64,000 nucleotides of DNA from Paenibacillus sp. V4I7 (GTDB lineage: Bacteria; Bacillota; Bacilli; Paenibacillales; NBRC-103111): positions 6,921,001 to 6,985,000 of the forward strand of contig NZ_JAUSZD010000002.1 in assembly GCF_030817275.1 (NCBI RefSeq). The letters run 5' to 3'. Under the pieces are notes generated by a model. The model saw only the letters and a program-made list of their open reading frames with translations. It was not told the origin of the DNA and did not search any database. A program made the translations under genes and the position numbers. The stretch's first letter is position 1, and every line of letters begins with the position of its first letter. Positions 1 through 7,346 of the stretch are shown here, piece after piece.

Positions 1-823
1 CAAGTATTTTATTTAACTCAGATATATTACGAGAATCTTCAACTTTTCTTTTTACTGGGTCAAATAACCATATAAATAATTGAGCAAAATGTTCTTTATT
101 GAGGTTGGTTAATGAAGAATCTCCTGCTGAAGAAAGACCAAGATAAGCAATTGTATCACTATAAGATAATGCAGTTGTTAGCCATGAAAAGTTAAAATCT
201 TTTTCTTCAATATCCACATCATAATATGCATCATTATTCGCCATTTCATAAAGTTTTAAAGCAGTATGTAGTTTAGCAACATAGTCTGTGCGACTTCCAA
301 TCATTTTTGCTAACACTGAATAAATTTGTTCCTGCCCAACCTCATTAATATGTAATACATAAAGTTGATCAAGGTATCTCGCTTTTTCTAAAGAACCCCA
401 ATCCTTAACTCCAGTTATGTGACGATATCCCAAATAATCTAGAATCTCTTCCCTATTATTGTAAAGTATGACAGGTATAACAGTTGGGATACTCTTAGCC
501 AAATCTTTTGCTTCAGCAATTGACTTCTTACGCAGTGTTGTCAATTCTGGATTTGATAATAATTTTAATGCTGCTAACCTACGATTTCCTTCTACAACAA
601 TAAAATTTTCTGGGTATCCAATTTTAGGAACCACCAATAAAGGCTCTGCTTCCGAATACCCTATTTCTCCAATTGATTGCATTAATTCTACAATATTTCC
701 GTATCGGTTCAAATAATCAATTACTTTTAATTCATCCTCAGATCCAATTAACGTTTTGGGTAAACGCGGGTTTTGAGGATCGAAATGCAGTTTATCCAAA
801 CTAACGAATACTAATTTCGCCAT
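1..823 (-). CDS. ParB/Srx-like N-terminal domain protein (partial)
   Basis: The reading frame starts at an ATG ending at 823, behind a good AGGAGG ribosome site at about 831-837, and stays open for 274 codons to the window edge, so the C-terminus is missing. The N-terminus has the layout of a ParB-like nuclease fold: a segment on preferred positions (DPQNPRLP), then VVEGNRRLAALKLL at about residues 88-101, which matches the GxRRxxA box of ParB-like proteins. The rest is helical with no recognised domain. Such stand-alone ParB-like proteins are often found beside restriction-modification and defence genes, as here. Its role is unknown; DNA binding or NTP binding is inferred from the fold only. 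Confidence 0.7.
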   Translation of the reverse strand, partial: MAKLVFVSLDKLHFDPQNPRLPKTLIGSEDELKVIDYLNRYGNIVELMQSIGEIGYSEAEPLLVVPKIGYPENFIVVEGNRRLAALKLLSNPELTTLRKKSIAEAKDLAKSIPTVIPVILYNNREEILDYLGYRHITGVKDWGSLEKARYLDQLYVLHINEVGQEQIYSVLAKMIGSRTDYVAKLHTALKLYEMANNDAYYDVDIEEKDFNFSWLTTALSYSDTIAYLGLSSAGDSSLTNLNKEHFAQLFIWLFDPVKRKVEDSRNISELNKIL

Positions 824-1195
824 GGAGATTCCTCCTAATTCAGGTGTAATAAACAACCTCAAAAAATTTGTTATTTATCAAATCCAGCTAATAATATCAA
901 TTAAAAAACCACAATTAAGTAAAAGCTTTAAATAATCTTAAATTAAGTAGTCATGAATTCTAGATTGACTATTACAATTATTCCCTTAAAAAGGTTTTAT
1001 AAAAGCGCATGTTTTCTCAATCGTACAAACTCACTTTTATTTTAACGCATATTCAAATATTTACAAATATCATTTTGCTGGCCAATTATACAAGCCTATG
1101 TTATACTTATCTTTGAAAATAAAATTTTCTCTCAAAGAAGGAAACTCTCATTAAGTAACGAATATAGAACTAATGTTCTATTTGGAGTTGATTGA
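824..1195. promoter_or_regulatory. AT-rich divergent control region with LexA-like box
   Basis: This 372-base gap separates the divergent ParB-like and methyltransferase genes. It is very AT-rich and I see no coding frame. The only clear element is a perfect inverted repeat, ATAGAAC-TAAT-GTTCTAT, at 1164-1181. Its core GAAC-N4-GTTC is that of the Gram-positive LexA (DinR) box. It ends only 2 bases before the GGAG ribosome site of the methyltransferase. A possible TATACT -10 lies at 1102-1107, but no properly spaced -35 was found. Confidence 0.4.
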
Positions 1196-2107
1196 ATGTT
1201 AAAAGTAGCTTCATTTTTTAGTGGTATAGGTGGTTTTGATCTTGGCCTCGAAAGATCAGGAATGGAAGTTGTTTTCCAGTGTGAATGGAATGCTTTTTGT
1301 CAAAAAGTTCTTCGTAAACACTGGCCAAATGTTAAATTAATGGGTGATATAAATGAAGTTACAATCGACGATGTCCCAGCTGCAGAAGTTTGGTGCGGAG
1401 GATTCCCCTGCCAAGATGTATCTCTTGCCAACCAAGGAAAAAGGAAAGGCCTTGAAGGAGAACGAAGTGGACACTTCTATAAGTATGCAGAACTCATTGA
1501 ACAAGGAAGACCTCAGTGGGTTCTTGTCGAGAATGTTCCCGGACTCCTTAACAGTAACAACGGAGATGATTTCAGAGTCGTTATCAGTACATTGGAAAAA
1601 CTCGGGTATGGTGTGGCATGGCGAGTATTGGATGCAAAATACTTTGGAACACCCCAAAGACGTCGAAGAGTCTATATTGTCGCAAGTTATCGAAGCAACC
1701 GTGCCTCTGAAGTACTTTTTGAACAAGGCACAATTGCAATCGCTTCTAGACAGGGCCTCGGACAGAGGGAAACCACTAGATCCAGACCTGGAGCGAGCAT
1801 TCAAACTTCAAATCTCTACTCTATCCAACATGCCGGAATTGGAAGAAAAGCTTCAGCAGGACCCCAAGCTAAAGGCTACCGAAATGATGGAGAAACCTAT
1901 ACGCTTGACTCAAGAGGCAGCTCGGACGCTGTTTGTCAGACGGATGATGCCTTCGGAGTACGAGAAGCTGCAGGGTTTTCCGGAGGGATGGACGGAAGTA
2001 GATTCCGAACTTTAGGGAATGCTGTTGCCGTACCAGTAATTAATTGGATTGGCAAGCGAATAATTGAAGTAGAACAAAGCTCATTACCAATGCAAAATGA
2101 AGATTGA
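1196..2107 (+). CDS. C5-cytosine-specific DNA methyltransferase
   Basis: This 303-residue protein transfers a methyl group from S-adenosylmethionine to C5 of cytosine in a target site, and probably protects host DNA from the neighbouring NotI-type nuclease. Motif I FSGIGG is at 8-13, the catalytic GGFPCQ at 68-73 with Cys72, ENV at 112-114, and the QRRRRVY block at 154-160. A target-recognition stretch of about 100 residues follows, and the terminal LGNAVAVPV is near 272. The start has a GGAG site 8 bases upstream. A classical motif IX (RLQGFP) is absent from this frame but appears at the equivalent place in the +1 frame. I recall related phage-type enzymes that lack it and end in the same way, so the protein is probably intact. 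A strong terminator follows. Confidence 0.88.
   Translation: MLKVASFFSGIGGFDLGLERSGMEVVFQCEWNAFCQKVLRKHWPNVKLMGDINEVTIDDVPAAEVWCGGFPCQDVSLANQGKRKGLEGERSGHFYKYAELIEQGRPQWVLVENVPGLLNSNNGDDFRVVISTLEKLGYGVAWRVLDAKYFGTPQRRRRVYIVASYRSNRASEVLFEQGTIAIASRQGLGQRETTRSRPGASIQTSNLYSIQHAGIGRKASAGPQAKGYRNDGETYTLDSRGSSDAVCQTDDAFGVREAAGFSGGMDGSRFRTLGNAVAVPVINWIGKRIIEVEQSSLPMQNED
1353..2015 (+). CDS. putative nested gene in +1 frame of the methyltransferase
   Basis: A 220-codon frame lies wholly inside the methyltransferase gene, shifted by +1. Its ATG is preceded by GGGTGAT at 1342-1348, a good match to the 16S 3' end at suitable spacing. The product has features I associate with a phage-borne family found with methyltransferases: EDSPAK at 16-21, a SRMFPDSL segment, GMVWHGE, VPLKYFLNKAQLQSLLDRA, RGKPL, and a C-terminal SEYEKLQGFPEGW that looks like methyltransferase motif IX. 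EDSPAK is the shifted reading of the catalytic GGFPCQD codons. Both frames resembling protein families would mean true overprinting. The alternative is a chance open frame or an old frameshift relationship. Function is unknown. Confidence 0.45.
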   Translation: MKLQSTMSQLQKFGAEDSPAKMYLLPTKEKGKALKENEVDTSISMQNSLNKEDLSGFLSRMFPDSLTVTTEMISESLSVHWKNSGMVWHGEYWMQNTLEHPKDVEESILSQVIEATVPLKYFLNKAQLQSLLDRASDRGKPLDPDLERAFKLQISTLSNMPELEEKLQQDPKLKATEMMEKPIRLTQEAARTLFVRRMMPSEYEKLQGFPEGWTEVDSEL

Positions 2108-2108
2108 A

Positions 2109-2135
2109 GCCAGGCCAACAAGGCCTGGCTTTTTT
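2109..2135 (+). terminator. intrinsic terminator of the methyltransferase
   Basis: GCCAGGCC and GGCCTGGC form a perfect 8-bp stem with loop AACAA, followed by six T. It lies between the convergent methyltransferase and restriction genes. Confidence 0.9.
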
Positions 2136-2136
2136 A

Positions 2137-3027
2137 TTAATTTACAACTTCTACCGAGCCATCAAGTGACAAGAAATTCCCAGTAAACGCCCCAGGAGTC
2201 GGGTAGCCCTGGTTAGTTAGAGCTTGGAGGAAATAGCTATAATTTGTAAACAAGATCCGGTCTTCATCTACCTTTAAAGGAACAGGACCTTCGTTCGGAA
2301 TATTTTGTTTATCTTCGCTAATACCAATAATAGCCAAACTCCATGTGTGATAGCGAAGTTCTTTGAACTGTCCCCAATCTAGCTTTGACCTTAAATAATC
2401 ATAAAGTGGTGCTCCAACCACAAATACGATCGCACCACCGCTCATCTGAGCGACATTCCCTTTAACAATAAACTGCTCTTGTTGTCGACGCCAAGCATTG
2501 GTCTCAATTGTTCCAGCTTTCGCCACATCCTCGCGTAAGATACGATTAGATCTATTCGGAGTGTTACGCCATTTAAGAACCTGTTTAGTAATAGCCCCAG
2601 TTCCCGATGTCTCTCCACCACCTTGCATTTCCATAACAAGCTTTTTTGTATCACCTTTTCGGACCATCACATAGTCAGCGTTATAGTTGGCTTTACTACT
2701 TGCTTTCAAAGGTTCCTCACGTTTCACAAGAATGTCACTAGACGCAACATGGTGAGGATCGTAAACTGCATCTGCAATTTTTGTAAGCATACCAATCTGG
2801 TGAGGATGTAGCTCTACTGATTTCAAAGTTGCACACAATCTGTTTTTGCAAGTAATCCACATCTCTCCAGTACGTTTGCGTACCGAACAAACTGGTTCAT
2901 ACCCTTGCTGAAGTTTCGAACAGTAGGAATTCATAAAAGGGCACATTGCTCCTGCTTCAGCAGGCTCAATTGTGTAGGAATCAATATCAGTTCTTTGACC
3001 AAGATACTCCGCAACGCTAACTCCCAC
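2137..3027 (-). CDS. NotI-family type II restriction endonuclease
   Basis: The protein resembles NotI-type restriction enzymes. It has a Cys-rich N-terminal metal-site segment (CPFMNSYC, then further Cys; C29, C36, C47, C60, C65) and a PD-(D/E)XK core with Asp118 and the EMQ triad Glu133/Gln135, like the D...ExQ site of NotI. NotI family members use a Cys-bound iron fold for DNA contact and cut rare GC-rich sites. I chose the GTG start at 3027 because a TAGGAG site lies 9 bases upstream; a TTG at 3036 would leave no spacing. It is convergent with the methyltransferase and divergent from vsr, as expected in a restriction-modification-repair island. Recognition sequence is unknown. Confidence 0.75.
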   Translation of the reverse strand: MGVSVAEYLGQRTDIDSYTIEPAEAGAMCPFMNSYCSKLQQGYEPVCSVRKRTGEMWITCKNRLCATLKSVELHPHQIGMLTKIADAVYDPHHVASSDILVKREEPLKASSKANYNADYVMVRKGDTKKLVMEMQGGGETSGTGAITKQVLKWRNTPNRSNRILREDVAKAGTIETNAWRRQQEQFIVKGNVAQMSGGAIVFVVGAPLYDYLRSKLDWGQFKELRYHTWSLAIIGISEDKQNIPNEGPVPLKVDEDRILFTNYSYFLQALTNQGYPTPGAFTGNFLSLDGSVEVVN

Positions 3028-3085
3028 TGAAACCAACTCCTAAAGGAAATTTTTAACTATTTATTTCATAATATCGGATACCAGC

Positions 3086-3124
3086 ACTGTCTGTCAATAC
3101 TGTCTGTCTTTACTGTCAGTAAAA
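3086..3124. repeat. three 13-bp direct repeats (iteron-like)
   Basis: Copies begin at 3086, 3099 and 3112, each starting ACTGTC. The first two share ACTGTCTGTC and the third reads ACTGTCAGT. They lie between the divergent restriction and vsr genes, so a role as regulator binding sites for one or both promoters is inferred. Confidence 0.6.
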
Positions 3125-3232
3125 ACATCCGAAACAAAAAACGCATTTCAACTTCTAAGTTTCATCTCCGTGTGGCATGATAAAAATGGTTTGTAGCCCT
3201 AAATAACTCTATTTTGAGGAGCATAGCATAAT

Positions 3233-3667
3233 ATGACCGATAGGGTTTCAAAAGAAACTAGAAGCAAAATGATGAAATCCGTAAAATCTGTCTCTTCCCT
3301 CGAAAAACGGATCAGCAAAGCACTTTGGAATTTGGGTTTTCGTTTTAGGACTAATAGTCCTGGTCTTTTTGGCAAGCCCGATATCTCCATTAAAAAGTAC
3401 AAAATTGTAATCTTCATTGATTCGTGTTTCTGGCATCATTGTGACATCCACGGGAGGATCCCAACCAGCAATGAAAATTACTGGATACAGAAAATCGAAA
3501 GAAACAAGAAAAGAGATATTCAAGTCAATAATTATTATCTAGAAAAAGGATGGCATGTCTTACGAGTATGGGAGCATGAAGCAAAACAAAATTTTGAAGT
3601 GGCAATAGATAAGATCGCTGATTACATACTCAGTTGGAAAGCAAAGGAGATAGATAGATCAACATGA
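3233..3667 (+). CDS. vsr: very short patch repair (Vsr) endonuclease
   Basis: Vsr nicks the DNA 5' of a T:G mismatch made when 5-methylcytosine deaminates, starting very short patch repair. The 144-residue length is normal. Visible family features are MKSVKSVSSLEKRI near the start, GKPDISIKKYKIVIFID with the catalytic Asp50, SCFWHHC with His68/His69 and a metal-binding Cys, and the C-terminal GWHVLRVWEHE. A Vsr next to a C5-methyltransferase fits its known job of protecting the modified sites. A GAGGAG site precedes the ATG. Confidence 0.93.
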   Translation: MTDRVSKETRSKMMKSVKSVSSLEKRISKALWNLGFRFRTNSPGLFGKPDISIKKYKIVIFIDSCFWHHCDIHGRIPTSNENYWIQKIERNKKRDIQVNNYYLEKGWHVLRVWEHEAKQNFEVAIDKIADYILSWKAKEIDRST

Positions 3668-3766
3668 TAGTTACATTAATGCTCAGTAATAATACCGATG
3701 TAATACGTCCATAAAGGAGGGTTTGCATCAGTTTCCTTTTGTTGGCGATTCCCTGCAAATGTCCAT

Positions 3767-3856
3767 GGGCTATTCTCATTTGGAAGGATGAATGCAATGA
3801 AAGCAGCTTATCTCGTTTTGGACAAGATCAAAATCTATCTGCTTTCAATTCCATAA
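3767..3856 (+). pseudogene. duplicated leader and first codons of the 4532 gene
   Basis: From GGGCTATTCTCATTTGGAAG through the ATG at 3797 and about 12 codons, this stretch nearly repeats 4500-4570, the leader and start of the gene at 4532. The peptide reads MKAAYLVLDKIK and then leaves the similarity, ending after 19 residues. It is a partial duplication that kept the control signals and lost the body of the gene. Confidence 0.7.
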
Positions 3857-4403
3857 TAAATCCATCAATTCTAAGGTCGTAATTATTAATTGCATTATTG
3901 ACGGATTAAAAGGAGGCCAATACTCTTTTGTCGAACAAAATAGTGAGGAGGCGATTCTGATCTTATTTCGACGGAAAACAAAAGAACCTGACATATTTTT
4001 AGGATTTTCAGATGCGGAAGTTTCTAGACTTGTAACCGATATAAAAATTACTGCTCAGGAAATTCCCAATTTTAATAATACCCAGCTTAAAAATTTAAGG
4101 GTAATCTTTAGTGCTTGGATTGAGAATTCTAAGCAACTAAGTTATATTTTCTCGATGATAACTATAATATCGGCTTTGATCACAATGCTGATAAACGCAA
4201 AAGTATCAGCAGGAATAACGATTTTCCTGATCTTCTTCTTTTGCTGTTTTGCTCTTTTTACAGTTCAGACCATAGCTAAACTTATAGGAAGAATAAAACC
4301 GGTACTGTACATTCAACGTTTGATCGATTACGAGTTGGAAAAGCGTGAAGCTATACGGATAACAAAGGAAGTACGTCTATCCAGGAAACTATATAAAAAA
4401 TAA
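3833..4403 (+). pseudogene. 5'-truncated membrane protein gene
   Basis: The frame ending at 4403 is open from about 3800 for some 200 codons, but has no ATG, GTG or TTG before an internal ATG at 4155. It begins just where the duplicated 5' piece of another gene stops, in a different frame, so the original start seems to have been cut off by the duplication. The deduced protein has a soluble N-terminal part, two adjacent membrane segments (about 4155-4280) and a basic C-terminal tail. Translation from 4155 would give 82 residues with the membrane hairpin. I do not recognise the family. Confidence 0.5.
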
Positions 4404-4531
4404 CTCAAGAATCTTATTACCAACCAATATTTTCACGGAAAGCGTAAGGTCTAGAATCATAAACAAGTACTATAATATTGAAGCCCAAGGATCTCATCCT
4501 TGGGTTATTCTCATTTGGAAGGGATGATTAA

Positions 4532-5005
4532 ATGAAAGCAGCATATCTCATTTTAGACAAGCTCAAAGAGGAGTTCGAACACAACGGAAACATATTGCTC
4601 GACCAGGAGGGAACCAATGTCTGGGTGATGGCTGTCGCAATGGCAGCGTTACCCGATGGTATACAGGAGGATGGGACGATAACTTTAAGGCTAGTCTTAA
4701 GGACCACCGATAGGAGCGGCACCAATCCATACGTCGATGGAACTGACGTCTACGTATACGTAGACGAAAAAAGTAAAAAAGTCGAGTTTGCAAGGGAGGA
4801 CCTCTGGATAGATGGTCCTCCCCTTTTTCATGGCGGCACCGTTCCCACCGCTCTCGCTTGGGTTCGGGAGCTTGCCGAGCCTTTCTACCTCCAGCTCAAG
4901 GACCCGTTCCTGACGCCGGAGCAGCGGATAGCACTGAACGACGAGGACGAGGACTACGTTCTACCAAAAGTTAAGGAAATGATCCCTGACCATTCGATTT
5001 CATGA
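4532..5005 (+). CDS. hypothetical protein, possibly truncated by an in-frame stop
   Basis: This 157-residue acidic protein starts behind a GGAAGGG site. The N-terminal half holds a run VDGTDVYVYVDEK; no known domain was recognised. The frame continues after the TGA at 5003-5005 for a further 58 sense codons to a TAA at 5180-5182, and this extension looks protein-like (acidic and aromatic residues, no low complexity). A nonsense change shortening a gene of about 215 codons, or readthrough, is possible. The 5' end of the gene is duplicated at 3767-3832. Confidence 0.6.
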   Translation: MKAAYLILDKLKEEFEHNGNILLDQEGTNVWVMAVAMAALPDGIQEDGTITLRLVLRTTDRSGTNPYVDGTDVYVYVDEKSKKVEFAREDLWIDGPPLFHGGTVPTALAWVRELAEPFYLQLKDPFLTPEQRIALNDEDEDYVLPKVKEMIPDHSIS

Positions 5006-5337
5006 TACCAACAAGTAGATCTAGTCCCGAAAAGTGCATCAAACAGGAAAGCTCCACCAACATACGACTATCGTATTAACAAAGAAGAGCTACTTAATGC
5101 TCTTGATGATTTTGATTATGAGCCCCGCAGCTTTACCAACAAACTCCTGAGCGGCTGGTTTAGTTCCGCTGGTGACTATTAACTTCCTCCAAAACATATT
5201 ATCCCTCCTCTACGATTAAACATCTGCATCAGCCTACGAAAAATTTCAAGGTATTAACCACTGCAAAAGTTGCATCAGTTGCGACTATTATCATGACGCT
5301 ACATTCTCACATATTAATGATTGGAGTGTTTTTTAAC

Positions 5338-6369
5338 ATGAGTCTTAACATCAACGAAAAAGAAAAACGAGCTATCGCGGCACTCATCCAAGAGCGATTT
5401 GAAGAGCACCTATCCCGATTCCCATACAGTAGATACCCTACTGAACCACATGAGGAGTGGAAGCGGATTTTCTGTGATCCAAAAGCTGTTTCTGCCGACA
5501 CGCTCAAACAGTCGCTCGGATGGCATTTCGGTAGCTGGCAGCGGAAAGATATTGCCAGCGCCCACAAGCGGACAATCACAGCTGTCATCAAAGCATGGCC
5601 TGAATTTTCCGAAAACGTCTCGATCGATCCTGCAGAATCTCTTCGCTTTTGGGAGCAAAAGCTCCCGGACTGGAACCATGGCTTCAACGCGGCGGCATTC
5701 CTGCTCCATCTTCTGCGCCCCGACAGCTTTGAGCTTACAGATCAGCATCGAATCCATGCAATGACAGAATTTCTCAAAGAGATCAATCATCAAGAGAGTG
5801 ACCAAATGCCAACTTACTCACTATTAGATCTGGAACGATACAGCGCATTTTTCCGTGCTATCCTCCAGAAGATCCCAGGAGTAGACTCACGCACCAAATT
5901 GGATCGCTTACTCAAGGTATACGGTAACCGCCATGCATACAAGAATGTGAAAGAAACCTACCTAACCAAAGAGCCTACCATCCGCAACTTCTCATGGAGC
6001 GACTGCGAAGCCCAGCATTTTGACCTCAAGAAGATCACCTTGCGCTCCAACGCCGACGTCCTGTTCGCCTGTCTCCTCCTATCCCTGGAGAAGCAGAATA
6101 GCGACTGGGAAAAGTTCACCATCGGACAGATTGGGGAGCATATCCCCATTGGCACCGCAGGCATCTGCAATCCAGCCAGCTTCAACTACGCCATGATTGC
6201 CCTCTTCGGCAACCAAAAAGGCAGAGACTATTTCCAACTGGAGAGTCCAGCGCTGCGAGAGGCTTTCACTGAACAGGCCAATCAATCCACGAGGGACATG
6301 AAATTTTACCTCAAGCACGCTTTGGAGCCGCTAACCATTAATCCCAAATACGTCAAAGTGAAAGGGTAA
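5338..6369 (+). CDS. hypothetical protein
   Basis: I do not recognise this 343-residue protein. It is soluble and mostly helical, rich in Trp and Phe in the first half (GWHFGSWQRKD, RFWEQKLPDWNHG). I placed the start at the ATG at 5338, which has a GGAG site about 12 bases upstream; an in-frame ATG at 5293 lacks a ribosome site. It is followed after 3 bases by a small helical gene, so the two are probably co-transcribed. No membrane segment or signal peptide is seen. Confidence 0.65.
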   Translation: MSLNINEKEKRAIAALIQERFEEHLSRFPYSRYPTEPHEEWKRIFCDPKAVSADTLKQSLGWHFGSWQRKDIASAHKRTITAVIKAWPEFSENVSIDPAESLRFWEQKLPDWNHGFNAAAFLLHLLRPDSFELTDQHRIHAMTEFLKEINHQESDQMPTYSLLDLERYSAFFRAILQKIPGVDSRTKLDRLLKVYGNRHAYKNVKETYLTKEPTIRNFSWSDCEAQHFDLKKITLRSNADVLFACLLLSLEKQNSDWEKFTIGQIGEHIPIGTAGICNPASFNYAMIALFGNQKGRDYFQLESPALREAFTEQANQSTRDMKFYLKHALEPLTINPKYVKVKG

Positions 6370-6372
6370 CGG

Positions 6373-6585
6373 ATGGAACAAAACCGAATTAAGAAGCAAA
6401 CTTCTCTCATCGAGCGAGAAGATACCCTTCTTGAGCAGATCGACACATACCAGCAATTACTTTCAGCATCTTGGAGATTATTCTGGTCGTCTGAAGAGCC
6501 GATTCACTTTCCTACCGCCAAGCAAATGTTGCTTGCTTTGCGCACAGTAGAACGAAGCATCGAGGATGAACTGTTGGATGTATGA
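6373..6585 (+). CDS. small hypothetical helical protein
   Basis: A 70-residue, highly charged, probably coiled-coil protein starts 3 bases after the stop of the preceding gene, which suggests translational coupling. No family was recognised. It may work with its upstream neighbour. Confidence 0.55.
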   Translation: MEQNRIKKQTSLIEREDTLLEQIDTYQQLLSASWRLFWSSEEPIHFPTAKQMLLALRTVERSIEDELLDV

Positions 6586-6642
6586 TTGGAACTCATACAA
6601 TTCGCTACTTAAGTAAAAAAGATCCCCCTCAAGGAACAAAGC

Positions 6643-6747
6643 ATTAGGGTAGATGTAGACGTCTACATAAATGTCGATGTATACGTAGTCACCGGCATAG
6701 ATAAAAACCATCGCCCAATAATCCTCGAGGGAGTTAACTCTACATGA
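6643..6747 (+). CDS. possible small ORF with non-standard start
   Basis: A 34-codon frame, rich in Val, Asp and Tyr, ends in a TGA that overlaps the ATG of the next gene as ATGA, the usual sign of coupled translation. There is no ATG, GTG or TTG in the frame. The best candidate is ATT at 6643 with AAGGA 8 bases upstream. The peptide ends GIDKNHRPIILEGVNST. It could instead be the remnant of a longer gene. Confidence 0.3.
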   Translation: MRVDVDVYINVDVYVVTGIDKNHRPIILEGVNST

Positions 6748-7304
6748 GCCAGCGATCATTTAAACTTGCAAACACAGCAGAAAAAGCGAAAGTACAACTG
6801 AACTTTTGGGCTTCTGAACCGCAGCTTCCTTCCTCTTCTGAGCCAAACCCAGATAAGTTAAGCACTACGGAAGTTTTGGATAAGGACGAAGGTACTGCTG
6901 TATCGAATTCTTCAAGTCCCGAAGACGAACAGAACTTTAATACCGAAACCCCAAGGTTACGAAAAGCCATTCCCGTCAAAAACTCGACAGCAATCAAGCC
7001 TCTTGAAAACCCTTTGCGACCCAAACCAGTCCTAAAGCCTAAACCCCAACAGACTGAACGAGCAACGGAAAAACAAGACCACTCTTATCCTAATCCTACG
7101 GATAGTCTAACCTTAACAAGTAAACGCATTGAAGCAAAGGCAGCACCTTTTGGAGAAAGGTACGAACGGATCACCACCTACCTGGAAAAGCCGCTGTTTC
7201 GACGTGTACACGATCTGCATCAGCGCGGTGAGATCAACAAGATTACCAACCTCCTGAATGCGGCAGTCAAAGAGTACCTTAACCAGCACTACCCAAGCGC
7301 ATAA
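6744..7304 (+). CDS. ribbon-helix-helix-like DNA-binding protein
   Basis: The 186-residue protein has a long, disordered, Pro/Ser/Lys-rich N-terminal part (about 1-125). A compact C-terminal segment of about 45 residues, RITTYLEKPLFRRVHDL and on to AAVKEYLNQHY, has the strand-helix-helix shape of plasmid partition or copy-control ribbon-helix-helix proteins. DNA binding is an inference. No ParA lies next to it. The ATG overlaps the stop of a possible upstream small ORF. Confidence 0.5.
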   Translation: MSQRSFKLANTAEKAKVQLNFWASEPQLPSSSEPNPDKLSTTEVLDKDEGTAVSNSSSPEDEQNFNTETPRLRKAIPVKNSTAIKPLENPLRPKPVLKPKPQQTERATEKQDHSYPNPTDSLTLTSKRIEAKAAPFGERYERITTYLEKPLFRRVHDLHQRGEINKITNLLNAAVKEYLNQHYPSA

Positions 7305-7346
7305 TCCAAAATGCCTGATTCCGAAAGGAACCGGGTACGTTTAATT

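Noticed and set aside
1337..1804. 155-codon open frame on the minus strand inside the methyltransferase
   Set aside because: No ribosome site and no family-like content; it is a shadow of the coding frames on the other strand.
4747..4766. Perfect 20-bp palindrome built of GTCTAC, GTATAC and GTAGAC; a similar 16-bp one at 6653-6668
   Set aside because: Both fall where Val, Tyr and Asp codons alternate. GTA/GTC, TAC and GAC codons make such palindromes readily, so coding explains them without a binding site.
6478..6759. 93-codon minus-strand frame rich in Tyr and Ile
   Set aside because: It is antisense to the Val/Asp/Tyr stretch on the plus strand and has no ribosome site.
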